A stretch of 64,000 bases of DNA. It comes from Akkermansia sp. Its GTDB lineage: Bacteria > Verrucomicrobiota > Verrucomicrobiia > Verrucomicrobiales > Akkermansiaceae. Both the position numbers and the translations under genes were made by a program. This document shows, one piece after another, positions 34,782 through 42,839 of this stretch (its first letter is position 1; each line of letters starts with the position of its first letter). The stretch spans positions 1 to 64,000 of the forward strand of contig JAFXCP010000006.1 of NCBI GenBank assembly GCA_017521405.1, in the 5' to 3' direction. Under the pieces are notes generated by a model, which worked only from the letters and a program-made list of their open reading frames with translations, made no database searches and had not been told where the DNA came from.

Positions 34782-35312
34782 ATGCAAACACTAAAAACCA
34801 GATACGGTAGGCGGTATATCGTCTATACAAAAGAAGATTGCACAGTGTGCGAGGAGAATGGACCTGTGCTTTGCCGGGTGGCAGCCGGAGATACGGCGGA
34901 ATTCATCGGGTTCGGTATACCTGTGCAGGTTTCCAGCGATACTGCAGAGGTGCGCGATGCGTTTTCCTTATCTCGGGATTCTGTGGCAGGTGGTGGAGTG
35001 GCGGATATGCCGGTTCGACCCTTGCCGGAGAAGTTCCTGCGTGCCAATGTGGTATATGATATGGGGGCTCTTACGGAAAATACGGATTTGTCCCAGCTTT
35101 CTTTTGAGCCTGCCAATTCCGTGCGCTCCTGCGAAGTTTGGTTTAGTACGGTGGAATCCGTGCCCAGTATTATTTGGCCTTCCGGAATTTGGGTGGATTC
35201 GGCAGATGGAAACGCGCCGGATTTTGAATCGAATTCTCATTACAGACTGGTATTGCGTCAGGAGGGTGTGGGTAATCTTGTTATTTCCGTAGCATATGTC
35301 TATTCCGTGTAA
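34782..35312 (+). CDS. Phage-type small structural protein, unknown
   Basis: 176 aa, beta-rich. MQTLKTRYGRRYIVYTKEDC precedes a domain with VPSIIWPSGIWVDSADGNAP and ends LVISVAYVYSV. Such short N-terminal modules joined to beta domains are common in phage tail-tip or decoration proteins, but I recognise no family. The 42-nt gap after terL contains TACAATATAAT directly before the ATG and may hold a weak internal promoter. Confidence 0.5.
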   Translation: MQTLKTRYGRRYIVYTKEDCTVCEENGPVLCRVAAGDTAEFIGFGIPVQVSSDTAEVRDAFSLSRDSVAGGGVADMPVRPLPEKFLRANVVYDMGALTENTDLSQLSFEPANSVRSCEVWFSTVESVPSIIWPSGIWVDSADGNAPDFESNSHYRLVLRQEGVGNLVISVAYVYSV

Positions 35313-35313
35313 G

Positions 35314-35937
35314 ATGAACCCGCTGGGCGGAAAAAACGAGCTTCCTCCGGGCTATACTCGTTTAGAGTATTTGGAAAGCTTGCCTGATGGGAAACAGTAT
35401 ATTAATCTGGATTATATTCCGGATGGGGAGACTGGGTTATACTGCCGCCATTTGCATTTGGAAAAAAGTTTGAACAATGTTTTCGCCATAGGCGTTAGCC
35501 AAACTTCCACTTCTCCGCCTACCGGTATGATATGTGTTCCAACTATGGGTTACGCTGCTGTGTTCTATGCTTGGGGAGGGCCTTGTTCCGCAGGTCGTCC
35601 TTTGGGGCCTCCCTCAATCTACCCTGCGGAAGGATGGCTGAATTACTACGGTAGCAGGCAGGCTGTGTTGCGATGTAACGGCGCTGAGTGGGCTACATCG
35701 CTAAGCTCTTTTGACTACGAGGTTACGCGTCCTTTGTATATGGGAATGATTAACCGCTGTGGTGTGAATGCATTTGCATTTTATGCGCGATTTTACGAGG
35801 TCCGTATTACTCAGGGGAAGAAGCTGGTGTGCCATTGTGTGCCTGCTTTGGATGCTGATGGGACTCCGTGTATGTACGATGTTATCAGAAAGCGTGCTCT
35901 TTATAATTCCGGCTCCGGTCAATATGTATTGATATGA
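35314..35937 (+). CDS. LamG-like/fibre-type protein
   Basis: 207 aa, starting 1 nt after the previous stop. LPPGYTRLEYLESLPDGKQY followed by INLDYIP is the entry of a concanavalin/LamG-like fold seen in phage tail fibres and Akkermansia surface proteins. The closing FYEVRITQGKKLVCHCVPAL fits the last strands of this fold. A carbohydrate-contact or fibre role is likely. It overlaps the next start as ATGA. Confidence 0.6.
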   Translation: MNPLGGKNELPPGYTRLEYLESLPDGKQYINLDYIPDGETGLYCRHLHLEKSLNNVFAIGVSQTSTSPPTGMICVPTMGYAAVFYAWGGPCSAGRPLGPPSIYPAEGWLNYYGSRQAVLRCNGAEWATSLSSFDYEVTRPLYMGMINRCGVNAFAFYARFYEVRITQGKKLVCHCVPALDADGTPCMYDVIRKRALYNSGSGQYVLI

Positions 35938-36155
35938 ATGCCATTTATGCAAGAATAACGGAATCCGGGGTGCGTTATTGCCTGCGTATTCCGCATGTGA
36001 GTAACGCTTCCGCGAGCCTTTTGGCAGAATATGCAAGTTCTCTCGGTTATAAACGAATGCTGGAATCTCCATGCCCGCAGGAGGGGGATTGGCAGGCTGT
36101 TTATAAGGAGGAGGAAGATTTCATCCGGCAAATATGGGTGAGAGTAGAACAATGA
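35934..36155 (+). CDS. 73-aa protein, unknown
   Basis: Coupled by ATGA overlaps on both sides. Mixed alpha/beta (MNAIYARITESGVRYCLRIP, LLAEYASSLGYKRMLESP). No family recognised; retained as a gene because of its tight coupling in the operon. Confidence 0.6.
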   Translation: MNAIYARITESGVRYCLRIPHVSNASASLLAEYASSLGYKRMLESPCPQEGDWQAVYKEEEDFIRQIWVRVEQ

Positions 36156-36394
36156 ATACACAAGAAGAAAAAGCAGGTTGGCTGGTAAGTCTGTTGACTG
36201 GCTGGGGCATTCGGGAGAGTTGGGCAAAAATCATCGCCGGAGCCGTTATCGGGGCTCTCTGTGCGGCCGGTGCGTTTTGCACTGCCTCTTGCGAAGGCTT
36301 GAGGGAGATGTCCCCGGAGCAGTTGCAGGTGTTACATTACTCGTACCACCGGCTTACCGGGCAGGCTTGCCCCATTGTGGAGGCTCGGAAATAA
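36152..36394 (+). CDS. Small membrane protein, holin-like
   Basis: 80 aa from the ATG overlapping the previous stop. One strong hydrophobic helix, WAKIIAGAVIGALCAAGAFC (about 27-46), follows an amphipathic N terminus, and the C-terminal half is soluble. The size, single helix and position at the end of a phage-like operon suggest a class II-like holin, by analogy with T7 gp17.5. A terminator follows at once. Confidence 0.5.
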   Translation: MNTQEEKAGWLVSLLTGWGIRESWAKIIAGAVIGALCAAGAFCTASCEGLREMSPEQLQVLHYSYHRLTGQACPIVEARK

Positions 36395-36408
36395 TCCGAG
36401 GAAGCACC

Positions 36409-36438
36409 CCCCGGGAGCTATGCTCCCGGGGATTTTTT
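36409..36438 (+). terminator. Terminator of the terminase operon
   Basis: CCCCGGGAGC (36409-36418) / GCTCCCGGGG (36422-36431), loop TAT, followed by ATTTTTT. It also marks the convergent end of mfd. Confidence 0.88.
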
Positions 36439-39400
36439 ACATGCGCAGAAGCATGTCGAGCGTTTCGGCAAGTTTTTTGCCGGGTTTGGTGTTTTGGAGA
36501 CGAGGGAAGCGTTTGTTGATGAGGATGTAATCCCCATTGCGGGTAAGGCGGAGTTGTTGCCCTGCCAGCTCCACTTGGGAGATGAGCCTGCCGGTGGCAA
36601 GGATACGGATTTTCTGAATGGTGGCAAGGTGAGATACTTCGTGGGGCAGGGGACCATAGCGATCTACCCATTGCTGCTTCAGGGCTTCCGTTTCTTCCAA
36701 GGTGGCACAGCGTGCCAGGCGGGAGTACGCTTCCATGCGTGCTTGGGTGGCTTCCATGTAAAAGGCCGGGATGAAAGCGCCTGTGAGTTGGTCTGCTTTT
36801 GCGCTGGTGGCCATTTCGGCTTCGCTCATGCAGAGAAAATCGGCTTTAAAGTTGGCCTCTGCCCGGGCAAGGGGGCGTTTACCTTGCAGGCGTTCGACGG
36901 ATTGCCGCAGGAGTTGGCAATACAGCTCGAATCCAATGGCCGCTATATGCCCGCTTTGTTGTGTTCCCAGCAGGTTGCCCGCCCCTCGTATTTCCAAATC
37001 CCGCATGGCTATTTTGAATCCGCTTCCCAGCTCTGTGTATTGCTTGATGGCGGATACGCGCTTTCGGGCATCGCTGGTGCAGAGTGCTTGCCGAGGTAAT
37101 AGTAAATAAGCGTATGCACGGTGGCCTCCTCGGCCTACCCGCCCGCGCAGCTGGTACAAATCCGCCAGACCAAAGCGATCGGCGCGGTCGATGATGATGG
37201 TGTTTGCATTAGGGATGTCGATGCCGCTCTCGATGATGGTGGTGGAGAGCAGAATATCTGCTTTGCCATCCACGAAATCGCGCATAATGCACTCCAGTTC
37301 ATCTTTGTCCATTTGCCCATGCCCGACGACGATGCGTGCCTTGGGAACCAGCCTTTGCAGCTCTGCCGCCATGTGATGAATGGTTTGTACCCGGTTATGC
37401 AGGAAGAACACCTGACCATTGCGGGCAAGCTCACGCTCGATGGCTTTTGTAATCAATGCCTCATTGTATGGGCATACTGCCGTTTGGACGGGCAGGCGGT
37501 TTAGGGGCGCGGTTTCGATGGTACTCATATCCCGAGCCCCCATAAGTGCTACATACAGGGTACGGGGAATGGGGGTGGCAGAAAGGGTGAGCATGTCCAC
37601 CATGCGGAACATGCGTTTGAATTGCTCTTTGTGGCGTACTCCGAAGCGTTGTTCTTCGTCGATGACTGCGAGCCCCAGATTTTTGAAAGTGATATCCTTG
37701 GAGATGACTCTGTGTGTGCCGATGACGATATCGACGGAGCCATTGGCTATGCCGGCAATGATTTCCCGCGCTTTCGCGGCGGGGGTAAAGCGGCTCAGCA
37801 GCTCGATGCGAATGGGATATTCGCTCATTCTTGCACGGAAGGTGCGGTAATGCTGTGAGGCAAGAACGGTGGTGGGTGCCAGAATGGCCGCTTGTTTGCC
37901 CCCTGTGGCGCATTTAAAAGCAGCTCGTATGGCTACTTCTGTTTTGCCGAATCCCACATCTCCGCATATGAGGCGGTCCATGGGGCGGGGGGATTCCATG
38001 TCCGCTTTGGTTTGGTGAATGGCTCGCAGTTGATCCGGGGTTTCTCGGTAGGGAAAACTCGATTCAAATTGCCACATCCAAGAGGAATCTGCCGCATGGG
38101 CATAGCCGTTATTGCTTTCTCGTTCGGCCTGCACTTCCAGAAGTTGGGCAGCGTAGTCCGCCACCGCTTTTTCGGCAGCTTTGCAGGCACGTTTCCAGCG
38201 TGCATCCCCAAGGCGGCTTAGCTCCGGTGTTTTTGCTCCCAGACCTATGTATTTGGATACCAGATGGCTTTGTTGCAGCGGAATGCGGAGTAGTACCTCT
38301 CCGGCATAGCGGATGTGTAATTCCTCTTCTCCGGTTTTTTCGTCTCGGATGATGCCTTCGAATCTGCCGAGTCCGTGGGAGGCGTGGATGACTAAATCCC
38401 CCGGCAGGATTTCTCGGAGGGGAACTTGGGCTTTCTCTCGGCGGAGGCGGTCGATGCGGTCGTCCCGGCGTGTGCTTCGGGGGGTGCTGTAACGGCCGAA
38501 AATTTCCGCTGCTGAGAGGATGGCCATCTTTGCCGACGGAATGGTGAAGCCGAAGGGTAATTCCCCCTCTCTGCTTTGGACGCCGCTCCATGCATCATCG
38601 TCCCCGCAAATTTCCTCAAAGCGGGCTTTTTCTCCGGCGTGAGGGAAGAACATGATGACTTTCCAGCCCTTTTCTTTCCATTGCCGAAGGCTGCGGCGGG
38701 CTTCTTCCCGGCGAGCCTCCTGCATTACGAAATCTCCTGTTTCAAAAGAGCCTAGGGGGGAGCTGAAGATGGCGGTGGCGTCTCCGGCGTGGATGCTGTC
38801 GATGTCCGGGATAATATCTGTACGATCGGGGGGGAGTTCAAAGAGAAGAACATTCCCCGGATAGCCGCTTCCGGGAAGGCTGATAACCCAATCCAGCGGG
38901 GTAATCCATTCGCTTAAAAGCTGCCCGGAGGGGGGCTCGGAGAGGACAAGCTCGGCTCTGTCCAATTTCCGGAAGGAAAGTTGGGAATCTACATCGAATG
39001 CGCGAATGCTCTCCACCTCATCGCCAAAGAATTCGATACGGAGGGGCCAAGCGGATTGCAGGGGGAAAATGTCTAAAATGCCGCCGCGTAAGCTCCATTC
39101 TCCTCGGGCAGTTACTTGGTCCACGCGCTCAAATTCGTGTTTTTCGAGAATGGAGGTAAGGCGCTCGGGTGGATATTCCTGCCCGAGTGTAAGTTGCAGG
39201 GGCTCTTCGTCTTGGGTAAAGGCAGGCGCTTCTTGCTGCAGGGCTGCGGCGGTTACAAGTACGGCTTGTGTTTCTTGTGGCGGTGTGGCAATTTTTCGGA
39301 GGGCATCCAAACGTTCTGCGGCTAAATCCGGGTCGCTCAGGCCGTTGTTAATGTGGATTTCCTTTTCCGGTATGAAGATGGCCTGTGGGGCTTGCCAGAG

Positions 39401-39634
39401 GGACCATTCTGCGGCGATTCTTTCTTGTGTGGGCAGGGCGTCCGCCACAACCCATATACGGCGAGGCTCCCGCGAGACGCTTGCCACCATGGCAACGGTG
39501 AAGGAGAATGCGGCCGGGCATATGCGATCCAGCACTATCGGTTCATGGGGAGGCGTTATATGATTGCACAGCACCCCAAGCTCCCGAGCAAATGCCGGGG
39601 AGGCTGCAACTTGTTCTGTGAGCGTACGAGCCAC
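36437..39634 (-). CDS. mfd: Transcription-repair coupling factor
   Basis: 1065 aa. Domain order is that of Mfd: UvrB-like N-terminal region (IFPEKEIHINN, GILDIFP), RNA-polymerase-interacting domain (PGDLVIHASHGLGRFEGI), then a RecG-like SF2 translocase with Walker A GDVGFGKTEVA, DEEQRFG and QLRGRVGRGGHRAYAYLLL, and a C-terminal TRCF domain. It removes stalled RNA polymerase and recruits UvrA. The start is a GTG at 39634, placed 9 nt from the -10 box; no better upstream ATG is in frame. Slightly shorter than E. coli Mfd (1148 aa). Confidence 0.93.
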   Translation of the reverse strand: MARTLTEQVAASPAFARELGVLCNHITPPHEPIVLDRICPAAFSFTVAMVASVSREPRRIWVVADALPTQERIAAEWSLWQAPQAIFIPEKEIHINNGLSDPDLAAERLDALRKIATPPQETQAVLVTAAALQQEAPAFTQDEEPLQLTLGQEYPPERLTSILEKHEFERVDQVTARGEWSLRGGILDIFPLQSAWPLRIEFFGDEVESIRAFDVDSQLSFRKLDRAELVLSEPPSGQLLSEWITPLDWVISLPGSGYPGNVLLFELPPDRTDIIPDIDSIHAGDATAIFSSPLGSFETGDFVMQEARREEARRSLRQWKEKGWKVIMFFPHAGEKARFEEICGDDDAWSGVQSREGELPFGFTIPSAKMAILSAAEIFGRYSTPRSTRRDDRIDRLRREKAQVPLREILPGDLVIHASHGLGRFEGIIRDEKTGEEELHIRYAGEVLLRIPLQQSHLVSKYIGLGAKTPELSRLGDARWKRACKAAEKAVADYAAQLLEVQAERESNNGYAHAADSSWMWQFESSFPYRETPDQLRAIHQTKADMESPRPMDRLICGDVGFGKTEVAIRAAFKCATGGKQAAILAPTTVLASQHYRTFRARMSEYPIRIELLSRFTPAAKAREIIAGIANGSVDIVIGTHRVISKDITFKNLGLAVIDEEQRFGVRHKEQFKRMFRMVDMLTLSATPIPRTLYVALMGARDMSTIETAPLNRLPVQTAVCPYNEALITKAIERELARNGQVFFLHNRVQTIHHMAAELQRLVPKARIVVGHGQMDKDELECIMRDFVDGKADILLSTTIIESGIDIPNANTIIIDRADRFGLADLYQLRGRVGRGGHRAYAYLLLPRQALCTSDARKRVSAIKQYTELGSGFKIAMRDLEIRGAGNLLGTQQSGHIAAIGFELYCQLLRQSVERLQGKRPLARAEANFKADFLCMSEAEMATSAKADQLTGAFIPAFYMEATQARMEAYSRLARCATLEETEALKQQWVDRYGPLPHEVSHLATIQKIRILATGRLISQVELAGQQLRLTRNGDYILINKRFPRLQNTKPGKKLAETLDMLLRM

Positions 39635-39643
39635 TCCTGCTTT

Positions 39644-39672
39644 AGTGTAGCAGGTAAGGCGGGGATTGGCAA
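39644..39672 (-). promoter_or_regulatory. mfd promoter (GTG start, leaderless geometry)
   Basis: TTGCCA (39672-39667), 17 bp, TACACT (39649-39644), 9 nt to GTG 39634. Confidence 0.75.
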
Positions 39673-39696
39673 ATATAATTTCTGCGCTTCCTATGC

Positions 39697-39726
39697 TTGA
39701 CTATTTTGCCGGCTCTGCGCTATACT
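39697..39726 (+). promoter_or_regulatory. Promoter of gamma-carbonic-anhydrase-like gene
   Basis: TTGACT (39697-39702), 18 bp, TATACT (39721-39726), only 6 nt to ATG 39733; transcription should begin at the ATG. Confidence 0.8.
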
Positions 39727-39732
39727 TTCGGC

Positions 39733-40242
39733 ATGGCGATAGAATCCTTTGCCGGCAAGATGCCGGAAATGCAGGCTCCGGCTTATATTGCTGCGAGCGC
39801 GGATATTATTGGCAATGTGAGTTTGGCGGCGGAAAGTTCTGTGTGGTATCATGCTACTGTGCGGGGAGATGTGGCACCCATCATTATCGGGGAGGGGAGC
39901 AATGTGCAGGATAATTGCTGCCTGCATGTGGATTATGAGCAAGGGTGCCGTTTAGGGAAATATGTGACGGTGGGGCACAGTGTGACTTTGCATGCTTGTA
40001 CGGTGGAGGATTCTTGTCTTATCGGTATGGGGGCAGTGGTGCTGGATGGTGCGATAATTGGCCATGGCTCTATCGTGGGGGCTCATGCGCTGGTTACGAA
40101 GGGAACCATTATTCCTCCCCATAGCTTGGTATTGGGGGCTCCTGCCCGGGTGGTAAAGCAGCTTCCTCCGGAAACGGAGCTTGCTAATACGAACCATGCC
40201 AAGGAGTATATACGCTTGGCCAAGCAATATGCTTCTCGCTAA
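39733..40242 (+). CDS. Gamma-carbonic anhydrase-like hexapeptide protein
   Basis: 169 aa left-handed beta-helix. Features: VWYHATVRGDVAPIIIGEGSNVQD, LHVD (first zinc His), VTVGHSVTLHAC (second and third His), and GAPARVVKQL near the end. This is the YrdA/PaaY/CaiE-like gamma-CA family, which are zinc trimers; many have weak or no carbonic anhydrase activity, so the physiological role is open. Convergent with the next gene. Confidence 0.88.
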   Translation: MAIESFAGKMPEMQAPAYIAASADIIGNVSLAAESSVWYHATVRGDVAPIIIGEGSNVQDNCCLHVDYEQGCRLGKYVTVGHSVTLHACTVEDSCLIGMGAVVLDGAIIGHGSIVGAHALVTKGTIIPPHSLVLGAPARVVKQLPPETELANTNHAKEYIRLAKQYASR

Positions 40243-40251
40243 AAGGGTGGT

Positions 40252-40860
40252 TTACTCCGCCTTTTTTTTTCGGGGTGCGCGTTTGCTGCGGGGGGTGCCG
40301 GGGCGGGTTGAGGTTTTTGAGGAGGCGGTACGTTTCCCTGCTGCCGATTTCTTTTGCTTGCGCGGTGCTGCGGTGAGCGGATTTTTACGCTTGGGCATGA
40401 GTGTGTAGCCTACGCTGCCCATGAGCAGTCCGGTAATGAGTAGCAGGGCATCTCTTCCCCAGATGAATTGAGCTTTGTATACATGGGCTTGGCTGGGGTC
40501 TAGTGGAGGGGTAATAATGCTCACTTGTTGCCCCACGGTATAGTCGCAGGCATCGGGGTCCGGCATCAAACGGGTGAATTGCATTCCCCCCGGCAGGGTG
40601 AAGCTGACGATAGGTTGGTAGGAGGTGCTGCCTCCCCATGCCCAATTTCCGTGGTTGAGTGCTTGCCAAGTGCTTTCGAAGGGTTGTCGGCGTACATCGC
40701 TTACGCAGCCTTGCACGATGACCGATTCGTGCAAAAAGACAGCGGTAAGCAGCATTTGATACAGAGCTACGAGGCAGAGACCGCCGCCAAGTATAAGGAG
40801 GAGTCTGTGGTAGCGTTCTCCGATTAGTTGGTAAATGATTTTACGCAGCATAGGAAGCAT
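40252..40860 (-). CDS. DUF3592-like membrane protein with basic tail
   Basis: 202 aa. Two transmembrane helices (about 19-40 and 137-155) flank a beta-rich soluble domain with VSFTLPGGMQFTR and YTVGQQVSIITPPLDPSQA, the DUF3592 pattern. The last ~45 residues are extremely Lys/Arg-rich (PRKQKKSAAGKRTASSKTS and on), like a histone H1 tail, and lie after TM2, probably in the cytoplasm. The ATG is 1 nt beyond the preceding stop, so it is the last gene of the clpP operon or of its distal part. Confidence 0.7.
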   Translation of the reverse strand: MLPMLRKIIYQLIGERYHRLLLILGGGLCLVALYQMLLTAVFLHESVIVQGCVSDVRRQPFESTWQALNHGNWAWGGSTSYQPIVSFTLPGGMQFTRLMPDPDACDYTVGQQVSIITPPLDPSQAHVYKAQFIWGRDALLLITGLLMGSVGYTLMPKRKNPLTAAPRKQKKSAAGKRTASSKTSTRPGTPRSKRAPRKKKAE

Positions 40861-40861
40861 A

Positions 40862-41758
40862 TCAGCTCACGGCAACACGTTGTTCGTAGGATTCCACACG
40901 TCCTCGTGCCATGCAGTTACCTGCCCATTGGAGTACTACGGTGATATCCGGCATGCCGGCGGCGCTTCGGGCGGAAAACTGGCGGTGGCGTGGGGTGAAA
41001 AGAGTTTTCTGGGGGAGCCGGGTGAGTAATTCCCGGGCTTGCTGTGCTTCCATGCGGAAGAATTCTTCTGCCCGAGGCAGGGAAATTGCAGATTCTTCTG
41101 CCCAATTGACGCAGCGGATGCCCACTCCGTAGCGTGCTGCTGTATCTTGCAATTCTTCTTCATTGATAGCGGCATCTCCACCCAGAAGGAGGAGTTCTGC
41201 TTCCTGAGCCCATTGTCCGCAAGCCAAGGTGCGGAAAAACGCTTGCCGGCAGCTTTCTTCCGAATCTGCGAAACCGATACATACGGCGCGGAAAGTGGGG
41301 TCCGTATCGTGTTCTTCCATTAGGTAGGAGCCGTCTTCCTGATAGTAGCCTGCGGGCCATTGTACCGCCACGATATCCGGATGCCCCCAGCTATCCTCCT
41401 CCTCTATGGGGTACACAAAAACACCCATACCGGCAGTGTCGTATAAGCGCACGGCAAGTGCCATGGCCAGATGAATGTCGGAATCCGTTTCCTCGTTCCC
41501 GGTAAAGAGCTGTTGCAGGGAGGAGGATTCTTCTCTACTACCACGGAGGTAGTATCCTTGCCCTCCGGGGATGCGCGCTAAGCACGATTCCGGGTCTAAA
41601 ACCATGAAGGAGAATTGAGAACGTAGGGAATGGTCCGAGTATGCATCTCCGAGAACGGCGCGTACGCGTGCAATCAGTTCCTTGCCTTTAATGGCATCGT
41701 TCTCCCGGGTGGGTAGAAGTGTGGGGAGAATGGCGTCTAACTGTTCTCGAAGGCTCAT
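40862..41758 (-). CDS. Hypothetical protein (possible nuclease-like or regulatory domain)
   Basis: 298 aa, soluble, no signal peptide. N-terminal ~70 residues (LIARVRAVLGDAYSDHSLRSQFSFMVLDPESCLARIP) resemble a winged-helix/HTH-like segment; the middle has WGHPDIVAVQW, like the PD-(D/E)XK-type domain of proteins that read VxxxxxxGHPDLV. I cannot assign a function. It lies 24 nt after tsaD and 1 nt before the DUF3592-like gene, so it is operonic. Confidence 0.6.
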   Translation of the reverse strand: MSLREQLDAILPTLLPTRENDAIKGKELIARVRAVLGDAYSDHSLRSQFSFMVLDPESCLARIPGGQGYYLRGSREESSSLQQLFTGNEETDSDIHLAMALAVRLYDTAGMGVFVYPIEEEDSWGHPDIVAVQWPAGYYQEDGSYLMEEHDTDPTFRAVCIGFADSEESCRQAFFRTLACGQWAQEAELLLLGGDAAINEEELQDTAARYGVGIRCVNWAEESAISLPRAEEFFRMEAQQARELLTRLPQKTLFTPRHRQFSARSAAGMPDITVVLQWAGNCMARGRVESYEQRVAVS

Positions 41759-41782
41759 GGTCGGGGCGTTTGGAAACTGCGC

Positions 41783-42835
41783 TCAAGCTCGTGTTTGCAT
41801 GCCGGAGAGGCGAAGATTGGGGTCCACGGGGGTATCCAAGGAGGAAAAATCCCCGGCCTTTGCTCTCAGCATTCCGGCGAAGGCAATCATGGCGGCGTTA
41901 TCCGTGGTGAGGCTGTTTGGTGGCAGAATAAGTTGAATACGGGCTTGCTTGCAGCTTTTTTCCAGTTGGCGGCGCAGTCCTTGGTTGCAGGAAACACCAC
42001 CGGATACGGCAAGAATCCGGTGTCCGGTTTGTTTACATGCGCGCAATGCTTTATGGATAAGCACATCCACAATGGCTGCGCGAACTCCGGCACAGAGGTC
42101 GCAAAGGGTTTGCTTCGGCAGGTCGTGCGGATTGCCGCCGGGGCTGAGTTTTGGCAGTAGGTAGAGCACCGCTGTCTTTAACCCGGAGAAGGAGAAGTTT
42201 AAGTGGGCTTCGTGCATCATGGGGCGGGGCAGGGAGAAGCGCTCCGGATTTCCTTGCTCCGCAAGTTTATCGATTTCCGGACCTCCCGGATAGGGTAAAT
42301 CCAGCATTTTGGCTACTTTATCGAATGCTTCGCCGGCTGCATCATCCACAGAGCGCCCCAGCAGCGTGTATTTCCCCGGTCCTTGTACATCCACCAGCAG
42401 ACTGTGCCCGCCGGATACTACCATGGAGAGGTGGGGAATGAGCCCCTGCGAATGGGTAATGAAGGGGGAAAGCATATGCCCCTCCAAGTGGTTGACGGCT
42501 ACAAAGGGTTTCCCTGCTGTCAGGGCAAGGGCTTTGGCCGCAGTGTTGCCCACAAGCAGGGCGGCTACTAATCCGGGACCTGCGGTACTGGCAAAGACGT
42601 CTACCTGATGAATGCTGCGCCCTGCTTTATCCAGTGCTTCCTGTAGTACGGCAGGAAGGTTGGCGGAGTGGTTCCGAGAGGCCAGTTCGGGGATGACTCC
42701 GCCATACATGCGATGCAATGGAATTTGGGTGGAGATGATGGAGCTGAGCAGCTGTGGCTGCCCGCCACCGGGTGGCTCTTCGATAAGTGCCACTGCAGTT
42801 TCATCGCAACTGGATTCTATGCCCAATACCAACAT
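41783..42835 (-). CDS. tsaD: tRNA N6-threonylcarbamoyladenosine transferase subunit
   Basis: 350 aa starting MLVLGIESSCDETAVALI, the Kae1/TsaD signature. Metal-binding H116 and H120 (VNHLEGHMLSP), GGHSLLV, PYPGGPEIDKL and NFSFSGLKTAVL follow in family order. TsaD transfers threonylcarbamoyl to A37 of ANN-decoding tRNAs with TsaB/TsaE. It starts 4 nt after clpX. Length is normal. Confidence 0.94.
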   Translation of the reverse strand: MLVLGIESSCDETAVALIEEPPGGGQPQLLSSIISTQIPLHRMYGGVIPELASRNHSANLPAVLQEALDKAGRSIHQVDVFASTAGPGLVAALLVGNTAAKALALTAGKPFVAVNHLEGHMLSPFITHSQGLIPHLSMVVSGGHSLLVDVQGPGKYTLLGRSVDDAAGEAFDKVAKMLDLPYPGGPEIDKLAEQGNPERFSLPRPMMHEAHLNFSFSGLKTAVLYLLPKLSPGGNPHDLPKQTLCDLCAGVRAAIVDVLIHKALRACKQTGHRILAVSGGVSCNQGLRRQLEKSCKQARIQLILPPNSLTTDNAAMIAFAGMLRAKAGDFSSLDTPVDPNLRLSGMQTRA

Positions 42836-42839
42836 AGAG

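Noticed and set aside
26529-36394. A complete prophage
   Set aside because: No integrase, repressor, portal, capsid, tail tube or att sites were found, and the block has the same base style and promoter type as its neighbours.
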